Below, in pieces: positions 13,424 through 22,500 of a DNA stretch of 38,109 bases. This DNA comes from Verrucomicrobiia bacterium. GTDB taxonomy: Bacteria; Verrucomicrobiota; Verrucomicrobiia; Limisphaerales; JADLHS01. The stretch lies in assembly GCA_011525685.1 (NCBI GenBank), contig WYBW01000034.1:1-38109 (forward strand). The letters run 5' to 3'. Positions within the stretch are counted from its first letter, which is position 1, and the number at the start of each line of letters is the position of its first letter. The translations under genes and the position numbers were made by a program. The notes under the pieces were generated by a model. It was given only the letters and a program-made list of their open reading frames with translations. It did not search any database and was not told the DNA's origin.

Positions 13424-16325
13424 TCAAGCCACTTTTTCGACTTCCACCCGCGTGTCGTAGAAGGAGGAACTGCCGCCCACGACATCCTGCAGGGTGACAT
13501 TGGGCAACACTGGATCGGCGCGCATCACGAGATTGGCATTGACGCCGGCCCGCCGGGAAGCGTCAAAGGCGGTTTGAACTCCGTTGACCCGCCCGGGCCG
13601 GGACGACATTTCCCAATGCCCGAAGTGGTGCGACACCGCCACCACCCCCGGCGCCACGGTCGAAGTAACCCGCACCAGCCCCTCAACGCCCTCCGGCGCC
13701 GAGGCCGACACCAGCCGCGCCCGGTCGCCGGTGCGCAAGCCGCGGGCGGTGGCGTCCACCGGGTTCATTTCCATGAAGTTCTCGGCCTGAATGGACATGA
13801 GCCACGGATAACGGCAGGTATGCATCTGCGAGTGCCAGGACATTTTGTAGCTGATGAGTTCCAGCGGGAAACCTTGGTCCTGCTCGGCGACGGGCCGGCC
13901 CAGCAAATCGCAAATCGGTTCATACTTGGGCAGGCCGTCGAACCATTCGCCGGTCATCGGGTGGTGCTTGGTGGCGAGTTTCTCCGAGAAGAAATAAATG
14001 CGGCCGCCGAAGCGGTGGCGCAGCCGGGCGCCGTCGTAGGCCTCGGTGTGATCCTCAAAGCGTCCGCCGCGCGCGAGCACGGCTTCGGTGCCCGGGCCGC
14101 CGCTTTGCGCGGCCAGGTTGGCGATGGCCTTGCCCCAGTAGTCCCAGGCATTGCGCCACGGGGGCTTGGGCACGCTGGGGTCAATCGCGTGCATGGCGTT
14201 GCCCAGGCCGATGAAGATGTCCTCCATGATCCGCGCCTGCGGGAGCACGCCGACGTAGTCGCCGTTGGCGGGGTTCACGGTCCCGACTACCGGCTGGCGA
14301 ACGGGGCTGGCCTTGTTGATGGTGGTGGGAGTCAGCCCCACGACACTCCAGCGCTCGAAGTAGGTGGTGTCCGGCAGGACGTAATCCGCCCACGCCGTGG
14401 CCTCGCCCATGGCGATGTCTATGGCGACCACCAGCGGCAGCTTGTAGTCGCCATTGACCCTGGCATTCATGACCCGCTCGAACGTGGCGCGCGCCGACGG
14501 CGCGGCGTAGGGCATGCCATGCCAGTATAGGATCAGCGCCTTGACCGGGTAGGGATACTCGTCCTCGATGCTGGGAAAGATCTCCTGGTAGTTGTAATGA
14601 CCGGCCAGCGGGAACCAAGGACGCCGCGCCGGATAGGGATTCTGACCGGCGGCCACCTTGTTTGCGTATTCGGTGCTGATTTCGTACTTCGATTTGACGC
14701 GGGTGAGCTGGACGCCGGATTCGGTGACGCCACCGGGAACGGTGTTCTGCGAGTAGGGCGCGCCCGAGTAGGAGGTGCTCCAGCCGCCGCCGCCAAAGGA
14801 AAGCCCGCCCTTCCAGTTGTAATTACCCATGAGGGTGTTCAGCGACAGGATGGCCATGCCGGTGTAAGTGCCGTTGGTGTGCTGCACCGAGCCGCGATAC
14901 ATCGTCACGCAGCCCTTGCGTCCGGCGGCGGCCAGTTCGTTGCCCAGCTTCTGAATCGTCGCCACCGGCACGCCGCAAATCGCCGACCATTCCGCCAGCG
15001 TCTTTTCGCGCACGCGCTCGACGTAAAGCTGGAAGGCCGTCTTGCAGGTGATGCCGTTGACCGTCACCGCGCCCGGCAGCAGGTCCGCCGTGTCCACGGT
15101 GTTGAATTTCACCGCCGCGCCGCCGGACCAGACGACAAACTCGGTGTTCGTCCCGCCGACGATGCCCGCCTCGCTGGCGCGCAGGAAGGCCGCGGGTCGC
15201 CCGCCTTCAATCTTCACCAGCAGCGTGGCGTCGGTGACGTTCAACTCGCCGGTGGGATTGGCCGCGCCGTCGTGCGGGCGGCGCAAGAAAGGGGGTGTTG
15301 TAGAGATCATTGTCAATGAGATGCCGCGCGATGCCCATCGCCAGCGCCGCGTCCACGCCGGTCTTGATGGGAATCCAGTTGCCCTTGGAAGCGGCCACGT
15401 TGCAGCGGGGGTCCACGACGTAAAACTTGCCCTTGCGCTGGGCCATCTCGATGAATTTCCGGGCGATAGCCACGAAGGTGAAGTTGGCCGAGCAAGGGTC
15501 CGTGCCAAACCACAGCACGAACTCGGCGTTCGGCAGGTCGGGTTTGCTGTGGTTCTTGAACCCGCTGACCAGAAACGGCGCCGCGTCGCCCCAGCCGGTC
15601 ACCAGTTCGTGCGCGATGTGATGGCTGACCTCGCAGATGCTGGTGTGGTCGTGGCGGCTGTTGACCGTGCCGATGATGTTCTTGAAGAACACATCGGTGA
15701 ACGCGTTCTGCTGGTTGCGACCGCCCGAGAACACAATCTGATTAACCCTCTTCCCCAGTTCGGGCGCGTCCGGGTCAATCGGCGTGGACAGGTCGCGATA
15801 CTGGACCAGCCTGGCCGCGATTTCGGACAGCGCCTGCTCCCAAGTGATGGCCTCCCACTGGCCGGCGCCGCGCTCGCCCACGCCCTTGAGGGGCAGCTTG
15901 AGACGATGCGGATCATAGAGGGACTGCATCCCGCCCAGTCCCTTGGCGCACATGCGCCCGGCGGCGGTTCGCGCACGGGCGGGGTCGGTGGCAAAGGGGA
16001 GGTATTCCTCGAGATTGCAGGGGTGATAGGGGTTGCCCTCAACCTTCACGAGGATGCCATCCACCACCTTGGCCTTGAGACCGCAGCGCCCATGGCAGCC
16101 CTGGCAGACGCTGTATTTGATGTCCACGCGCGGATCGGTGTCCACGAGAATCGGGTTGCCAAAGCTGGCGGCCCTGGCTTCGTCCACGCGGAAAAACACG
16201 CCCGCGAAAGCCGTGCCGGCGGCGAGCGTGGAAGTCAATTTGAGGAAGGACCGCCGATTGACACCCCGGTTGAGGAGAGTTGCCGATTGTTCCAGTTTCA
16301 TAGCGTTCGTAGGCGTTCGGGTCAT
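13424..16325 (-). CDS. Tat-exported molybdopterin oxidoreductase catalytic subunit, broken by one frameshift
   Basis: DMSO-reductase-family catalytic subunit of about 960 residues, split between two frames. The N-terminal part has a Tat signal (NRRSFLKL), a [4Fe-4S] motif CQGCHGRC with the fourth Cys in RMCAKG, and HTSICEVSHH, whose Cys lies where group I enzymes place the molybdenum ligand (polysulfide, thiosulfate, tetrathionate, arsenate type). The C-terminal part carries the pterin-binding domain IV. The frames join at NTPFL/RRPHDGAANPTGELN, where one extra base in the A3G5 run at 15289-15296 shifts the frame; this may be a sequencing error or a real mutation. The start is the ATG at 16325 or 16301. 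The substrate cannot be deduced. Confidence 0.82.
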
Positions 16326-16338
16326 GGGTGGGTTCGGC

Positions 16339-17016
16339 TCAATAGCGATCATACAACGGCTTGATGCTGCCCTTGGCGTGACAGGCCGTGCAGCCGTTCA
16401 CTTCGTAGTTCACCTGCTTGCGCAGCGCTCCCGACGAGTGCGTGAGGAAATCCGGCCCGGTGTAGTTCGGCCCGTTGTAGTGGCAGTTGATGCAACGGTC
16501 GTTTCCCTGGCCGTAGAAATCCAGCATGATGCTGTGCGCCGTCGGCGTTGTCCCGTCCTGCGCGCGCTCCTGGGTGCGCGTGCCGTGGCACGCGATGCAA
16601 TTCCGGTAGAACTTGTCCGACTGCGGATCGTGCCAGCCGATGAATGACAGCGAAATGGTCTTGAGCGGAATCGGCGCTGTGCCCACGCCGCCGGCCGTGA
16701 CGACCCGCAGAAAGCCCTTCCCTGGACTCATCGGGATCACCCCCGACCAGTTCGTGCCGCTGACCGGCCACTCGACGCCGGGCAGCGGTTGCCAAGCGGG
16801 CGCGGTCACGTCGGCCGTAAACTGGACGACAATCTCCGTGTTTGCTCCCTGCCATTGCAGGGCGGCATTGCCGTCCTTGTTCAACACAAAGCTCGTGATC
16901 TTGAACGGCGTGCCGGAGTCGGCGCGGCCAGCAAGGGGCAAGAGGCAAGCAGCAGCCAGCGTGATGACCCAGACCCCGCCACTGCGGGAGGAATGCTTCG
17001 ATCGGGTTTCTTTCAT
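16339..17016 (-). CDS. Secreted tri-heme c-type cytochrome
   Basis: A 225-residue precursor with a signal peptide (hydrophobic 15-29, cleavage near GRA). An N-terminal beta-sandwich of the Verrucomicrobiota 'tissue' kind (residues 38-108, LPGVEWPVSGTNW) is followed by a heme domain with three CxxCH sites (Cys140, 175, 209). It precedes the molybdoenzyme by 13 bases and follows the Rrf2 regulator by 25 bases, so it is the first structural gene of the operon. It probably shuttles electrons in the periplasm between the catalytic complex and the eight-heme cytochrome. The attached beta-sandwich is unusual for a small cytochrome. Confidence 0.85.
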   Translation of the reverse strand: MKETRSKHSSRSGGVWVITLAAACLLPLAGRADSGTPFKITSFVLNKDGNAALQWQGANTEIVVQFTADVTAPAWQPLPGVEWPVSGTNWSGVIPMSPGKGFLRVVTAGGVGTAPIPLKTISLSFIGWHDPQSDKFYRNCIACHGTRTQERAQDGTTPTAHSIMLDFYGQGNDRCINCHYNGPNYTGPDFLTHSSGALRKQVNYEVNGCTACHAKGSIKPLYDRY

Positions 17017-17041
17017 GGGAAGTTGATTCAGGTTGAAAGAT

Positions 17042-17524
17042 TCAAGCGGAGAGGGGCGGACAACATGCGCCGACGGGCCGAATTCCCCGATTCACCGTCG
17101 CATTGGCCGGATGACGGTGACGCTTCGCTGCCATCAGTGCCGCGAGCGTGGTGTGGCGGAGTTCGTCGGTAATCTCCCGACGGATGCGCGACCAGAAATC
17201 GTGGGCGGGACAATTGGTGTGAACGCCGCAATCGTCCTGACCCAACAAACACTCGCCCAACCATTTCTCGCCCTCAATGGACTCGACGATCTGCAGCAAG
17301 GAAATCTCCGCCGCATCGCGCGCCAGCGAAATGCCACCGTGATAGCCTCGCTTGGTCCGCACCAGGCCCTGCTGGGAAAGCGTGTTGAAGATTTTGGCCA
17401 GATAGGCCCGCGGGACACCTGTGCAGCGCGCGATGTCGCTGATGTGCCGCGGCACGCACGCACCGCTTTCAAGGCACACCAGCGCCTTGATGGCGTAGCC
17501 GGTTGTGACCGAGAGCGAGAGCAT
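17042..17524 (-). CDS. Rrf2-family iron-sulfur transcriptional regulator
   Basis: A 160-residue winged-helix regulator. The N-terminal helix-turn-helix (TTGYAIKALVCLE, then RAYLAKIFNTLSQQGLV and RGYHGGISLAR wing) is standard Rrf2. Three cysteines in CLLGQDDCGVHTNC give Cx6Cx5C, the ligand pattern of Rrf2 proteins that sense iron-sulfur status, nitric oxide or redox. The C-terminal tail after residue 140 is low-similarity. It lies at the head of the cytochrome-reductase operon and likely controls it and itself. Confidence 0.9.
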   Translation of the reverse strand: MLSLSVTTGYAIKALVCLESGACVPRHISDIARCTGVPRAYLAKIFNTLSQQGLVRTKRGYHGGISLARDAAEISLLQIVESIEGEKWLGECLLGQDDCGVHTNCPAHDFWSRIRREITDELRHTTLAALMAAKRHRHPANATVNRGIRPVGACCPPLSA

Positions 17525-17707
17525 ACTCGCCTCACTCCGTCACGACCAATGCGACCCCGTTGTCCAAAAGGAACAGGACAACACCGTCGTCAAATCCCGA
17601 CTATACCGCGGTTGGCAACCTTCTTACCTTTTTTGCCCCAACTCGCGTGCGTGCCAGACTTTCGGCTGGTTTCTGCTCGACCGAAATGCTCCGACGCTCG
17701 TCATGGT
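17525..17707 (-). promoter_or_regulatory. Probable promoter region of the Rrf2-led operon
   Basis: This 183-base gap is the only sizeable non-coding stretch upstream of the regulator. On the minus strand it contains GGTATAGTCGGGATTT (17592-17607), reminiscent of the half-sites bound by Rrf2/IscR proteins. No clear sigma-70 boxes stand out. The assignment as an autoregulatory site is inference. Confidence 0.3.
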
Positions 17708-18979
17708 TCAAATGGAGTTGGCATGTTTGGCGTCCCGGACGTGGAGTGGTTCTTCCACGGTGGTCTCGATGATCTTCGTGCCGTCCTTCGCATAGCCGAT
17801 GATGGTGTCGTTGTAGAGGGCGAACTTTTTCCCGCGCACCTCAGTCTCGAACACCTTCGGGCCTTCCTTGATTTCGTAGCGGTGGCAGATGCGCTGGTCC
17901 TTGCCGAAAAGTTGCAGCACGGCGAGCAGTTCGCGGTCGGGCGCGGAGTATTTCTCGATGGCGTCGTCCACGCCCGGGCCGAACATCTGGCGCAGATAGG
18001 GCCGCGACACCCAGCGCGGCGGGATGTAATAGCCGTTCGGCTCGGTGCCGAATTGCGGATAGAGCGGCAGCGCGACCTTTGCGACGTGGATGAGGTAATA
18101 GAGCGGATTGTTCCGCGCTTCTTTCCATGTGCCGTCCTTGTTCAGCTCAATCAAACCTTGCAGACGGATGTGGCCGATGCAGGAGGCCATGCAGCGCGTA
18201 ATCATCGGCAGGCCGCCACCGGCCTGGTCTTTGCCTTCGACCCGCGGATAGCAAGCGATGCACTTCTCGCTGGTGCGCGTCGTGCCCCGGTAATAGGTCT
18301 TCTTGTAGGGGCAGGCCTCCATGCATTTGCGGTAGCCGCGGCAGCGTTCCTGGTCAATCAACACGATGCCGTCCTCGGGCCGCTTGTAAATGGCGTTGCG
18401 TGGACAGGCGGCCAGGCAGGCCGGATAACTGCAATGATTGCAGATGCGAGCGAGGTAAAAAAACCATGTCTTGTGCTCGGGCAGGAGTTCGCCGCCCTTG
18501 AAGTATTGGCCCTTCACGCCTTTCTCATTGCCGACGGGATGATCCTCGTAACGATTCGGCGCGGACCATTCCTCGTCGGTGGGCAGATAGCCGAGCGCGC
18601 GGTTCGCGCCTTCGGGACCGATGAAGGTCTTCGCCGCCTCAAAAACCGTTTTGCCATTGAACTTGCCGTAGGGCGCTTTGAGGTCCTCCGGTGTACCGCC
18701 CCAGACCTGATTGCCGGGATTGGCCTGTTCAAGCAGGTCAAGCGTCTTGACGTCCCAATGATGCGGGTAACCGCCGTAGGGTTTGGTTTCGACGTTGTTC
18801 CACCAGGCGTATTCCTGGCCCTTGGAGAAGGTCCAGGTGGACTTGCAGGCCATGGTGCAGGTTTGGCAACCAATGCAGCGGTTGGTGTTGAAGATGAAAG
18901 CGAACTGCTGGTCGGGATACGCCGCGTCGTAGGGGTATTCCATGTCGCGACCGAGTTGCCAGTTGAAGACGTTGCTCAT
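17708..18979 (-). CDS. Iron-sulfur beta subunit of a type II molybdoenzyme (NxrB/NarH/EbdB-like)
   Basis: A 423-residue ferredoxin-type subunit with four cysteine groups: CIGCQTCTMAC near residue 35, CNHCSYPACLAACP, CRGYRKCMEACPYKK, and CIACYPRVEG...CMASCIG. In the third group a Tyr replaces one Cys, as Trp or Tyr does in NarH, NXR and ethylbenzene dehydrogenase beta subunits, where it gives a [3Fe-4S] cluster. It passes electrons between the molybdenum subunit and a heme gamma subunit. The matching alpha and gamma genes are 10 kb away (29608-35000), beyond a block of secreted-protein genes; the accessory gene at 19025 precedes it by 45 bases. Confidence 0.92.
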   Translation of the reverse strand: MSNVFNWQLGRDMEYPYDAAYPDQQFAFIFNTNRCIGCQTCTMACKSTWTFSKGQEYAWWNNVETKPYGGYPHHWDVKTLDLLEQANPGNQVWGGTPEDLKAPYGKFNGKTVFEAAKTFIGPEGANRALGYLPTDEEWSAPNRYEDHPVGNEKGVKGQYFKGGELLPEHKTWFFYLARICNHCSYPACLAACPRNAIYKRPEDGIVLIDQERCRGYRKCMEACPYKKTYYRGTTRTSEKCIACYPRVEGKDQAGGGLPMITRCMASCIGHIRLQGLIELNKDGTWKEARNNPLYYLIHVAKVALPLYPQFGTEPNGYYIPPRWVSRPYLRQMFGPGVDDAIEKYSAPDRELLAVLQLFGKDQRICHRYEIKEGPKVFETEVRGKKFALYNDTIIGYAKDGTKIIETTVEEPLHVRDAKHANSI

Positions 18980-19024
18980 AATTCGTTAAAAGGGTTGAAT
19001 CGTTGAAGGGTTGTCAGGTCGCGG

Positions 19025-19492
19025 TCAGGTGGTGTATTCGGGAATCGGCGCGCCGGTGGGGTCCGTGACCGGCGTAGCGCAGGTTTCCAAACCTGCTGTA
19101 TCGCGGATTTCCAATCCGCCGGCGCTGGCACTCGCTGGTGCTACCGGGTGTTCGGGAGCGTTGCCGGCTGGAAGCCGGCGATACGGCAGACTGGAAGTCT
19201 GCGCTACGTCGCTCGCCCCAGGCTCGGGCCACGTCGCGACTTTTCCCCAGCGGGCAAACACCTCGGCGATGAGGTCGCGGATGAACGGCTCGCCGCGCTT
19301 CTCCAGCGCCAGGTTCGGGCCGAGGTAGTGCGGGTTGCGGAACAGCGCGAGGATTTGCTTGTGGCCGTGACCCATGCGCAGGAACTCCTCGATGAACGTC
19401 TCGGCCATGGCGTCGGTCGTGTCCTCGTGTGTGAGGAACGCCATGCCGTTCAGTTCCAACGGGTCGTCAAAATCAAATTCGTCTTTGGGCAT
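19025..19492 (-). CDS. Small conserved accessory protein before the beta subunit, C-terminus altered by a repeat
   Basis: A 155-residue cytoplasmic protein. The first 90 residues form an acidic, helical domain (FDDPLELNGMAFLTHEDT, ILALFRNPHYLGPN, FIRDLIAEVFARWG) that I do not recognise as a named family. Residues about 96-140 come from a 133-bp repeat (19074-19207) read in a different frame from the TorD insertions, followed by a 15-residue tail. The native protein is probably just the first 90-95 residues plus a lost or shifted end. The position directly before the NxrB-like gene suggests an assembly role for that enzyme, which is inference. Confidence 0.65.
   Translation of the reverse strand: MPKDEFDFDDPLELNGMAFLTHEDTTDAMAETFIEEFLRMGHGHKQILALFRNPHYLGPNLALEKRGEPFIRDLIAEVFARWGKVATWPEPGASDVAQTSSLPYRRLPAGNAPEHPVAPASASAGGLEIRDTAGLETCATPVTDPTGAPIPEYTT
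19074..19207. repeat. 133-bp-family element, copy 5 (in the accessory gene, 134 bp)
   Basis: GTAGCGCAGG to CTGCGCTAC. The third stem is GCCGGCTGGAAGCCGGC, a compensated A-to-G/T-to-C change from GCCGACTGGAAGTCGGC. The outer stems look reversed relative to the inner ones, so the copy is a mixed form. Confidence 0.9.
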
Positions 19493-19525
19493 AATGGGTT
19501 TTCGTTTCGTGCGGTGTGGTTGTGG

Positions 19526-22500
19526 TCACCGGACGTTGTTGATGCTGTTTTTCACGGTGTCGTGTTTGGTTTTCAGAACGCCGGACACGCCGCTGCGTTG
19601 CTGAACGACATGCGCCAGTTCATGCGCCAGCACGTCCAATCCGGGTGCAGGATGAATGTAAGTGGTGTCGTCCCGTGCAAAGGCGCGCGCGCACCAATAA
19701 CTCGCACCGCCACCACCACCGTAGGCCCGGGCGCTCAACTCGGTCCAGATGTCGAAGAAGGAGGTAAAACCACCGCCGGATGGCAGAATTTCTTTCTCTT
19801 TGGGGCTACAGCCCTTGCAATTTTTGCCGCAAAAGCACAGGCCCAGATGCTGATCAAAGGCGTATGCCACGGCCTTGCCTCCACCTCCGCCGCCCATCCG
19901 GGACAGCTTGCTTTCCTTCGCGATGGCCTCGATCAACTCAGCCTTGTTCATGGGGTGTGGGGGATTGCCCACACCAACCCCCGGCCCATTCTCCACTTGC
20001 CCGGCTCTGGCGGACCGGCCGCCGTCAACCCGGTCGCGCGCCGCATGGTCGGCTTGGGTGGGACGTCTGTCATCGGGGACAATCACCGGTCGCGGAGGAG
20101 GCGGTGGGGACGGGCTTGTGGCCGAAGGTCGCGGACGCACGCCGGGAACGACGGTTGTCAACAGGCCACGCGCGCTCCACGGATTGTTGCCGGCGTAGGC
20201 GCGGCCTTTCTGGTCGAAGACGTGCGGCATGGCGTAGGTGCGCGTCAAGGTACTGCCGGTGTTGGGATCGAGATGGCCGCCTGACGCAGACATCTCAACC
20301 AGATCCAGCAGTTCCGCGTCGTCCACCATGTCCACCTTGTAAAGCTGGATTTCCTCATCCCACTGCATCCCGTGGAACAGGTGCGTCACGCCGGTGAGCG
20401 ACGCAGTCGCGCCGGGACGCGAGTTGCCGTTTGCGTCGAGGAACTGCGGCGCGCCGTAATCGTCGTAATCGAAACGCTCGACCACGTTGCCGGCGGCGTC
20501 GGTGAGGGCGAGCAAGCTGCCCTGGTCGTCGCACTGGTGAAACAACAACTCCCCGCCGCCGCTGAAGGACGCGAATATCGTGGTGTCGAACATCCAAGGC
20601 GTATCCGCAACGCGGCCCTTCTGGTCGAAGACGTGCGGCATGACAAACGTCCGCGCCACCGCGCCGCCACCGTCGTTTTCCTCGATGAGTTGGCCGCCTG
20701 CGTAGAGGTAGCGGTTGGTTTGCGCGGGCACGGGCGGCAGGCCGGCGTAGAGCACCTTGGCGATGCGGCGGCCCAACGCGTCGTAGGCATACTGCGCCAC
20801 CGGGCCGAGCGGGGTTTGCACGGCGACGAGCCGGTCGGCGTAGTCGTAGCTGAACGAGCGCACCACCGGGTCGAGCGGGTCGCCGCCCACGGTCTGATGC
20901 AAGTTGCCATTCTCGTCATACTGCCGCTGGTCGAAGGGCGTGACGGTGTATTGGTGGACCTGGAAATCCGCCGGCTGCGGCAGCGTGGGATCGAGCAGGT
21001 AGGGATGATCCATGCCGCCGCTGATGACGGACTGACGGTTGCCCATCGGATCGAGCACATAACCCGCATCCTGCACAGGCAGGCCGTCGGCGGTTTTGAC
21101 CGATTGCACCAGCCGGTCGAGCGAATCGTATTGGAACTCCTGCCGGTTGGTTTGCGCGCCGGGGATGAAAGGCGTGGTCAAGGCGCGCAGGATTTTGTTC
21201 TGGTTGCGATCGTGAGCGAACAGGCGTTCGTCAATCACGGGCGTCGTGCCGCCGACGGCGTGGCGGACGCGCTGGATTTGTCCCCAACCAAAGTCGCCCG
21301 GTGGATTGGCCACGCCGTTGCGCCCGCTGCGGGTGAAGTCGGTCTGGATGCCGTTGGGGCGGGTCACGCGGCTGGCATCGCACGGGCCGACGTAGGCGAG
21401 CGTGCCCAGCGACTGGAATGGCGCACCGGCACTGGCCCGCCAGCCCAGCGCAACCGGACGGTCCAGGGAGTCGTAGGTGTATTCCACCACCCGGCCCGAC
21501 GGGTTCGTCTGCGCGAGAGTCAACCCGTGGGCGTCAATGGCCCAACGCGTCTGGACCAGCGGCAGCCCGAGCGCGGGCGAGGCGGTGGACTCGGTGACGC
21601 AGCGGCCCAGCGAGTCGTAGGCGAAAGTGACTTCGGTGTGGTTGTTGGCCGCGCTCACCGGGCGGGACAGCCCGTCGTATTGACAGGTTTCGCGCGTCGT
21701 GCTGCCGGCCACACCCGGGCCGGGCTTGATGTTCCGCTGCACGCAACGGTCTAAAGCGTCAAAGAGCGAGGTGATTTGCGTGCCGTTGGCGTCGCGCGTC
21801 CAGACGAGGTTGCCGCGCGCGTCATAGGCGTTGGTCACAGAAGTGTTGTCGGCCAGCGTGGTGCGGACGAGGCGATTCAAGGAATCGTAGGTGTATTCGG
21901 TCGTGTTGGTGTTGCCATCGGTCACGGCCACGAGGCGCGAGGCGGCGTCCCAACTGTAGCGCGTGGTCTGCTGTGCGCTGCCGCCTACGCCGCCCTTGCG
22001 CGAGGTCGGACGGCTGATGCTGTCGAAGTCGCCGTCGAGGATGAATCCGAGCGGGTCAATATGACGGACAAGGTTGCCGCGTGAATCGTAGGCGTAACGA
22101 TTGGTGTTGCCCACGTTGTCCCAGTCGGCCACGCAGCGATTGAGCGCGTCGTAGCTGAAGCTCTTCACAAACACTTCGTCCGGCCCGCCGACATCGGAGC
22201 GACCGGTCTGCGTGGCGGTCAACACGTTGCCGTTGGCGTCGTAGGTGTAGTCCACGCGGTTGGTTTTGGCGTCGGTCTCGCGGATGAGCCGTCCGGCGGT
22301 GTCATAGGTGTAACGCGTGCTGAAACCGCGGTCGGTTGTGACGCGAGTCAACTGCCCATTGGGCGCGTATTCGAGCGTGTTGTCCTGGAAACCGTCGCCG
22401 GTGGAAAGTTCGGTCCAGATGTCGAAGAAGGCCGGGCGGAAAGTGACGAGCCGGTCGAGCGGATCGTATTGGTAACGGGTGTCGCTGAGGCGGCGGTTGC

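Noticed and set aside
17020..17040. TTGATTCAGGTTGAA before the tri-heme cytochrome gene as an FNR box
   Set aside because: The right half is not an inverted copy of the left (needs ATCAA), so it is not a dyad.
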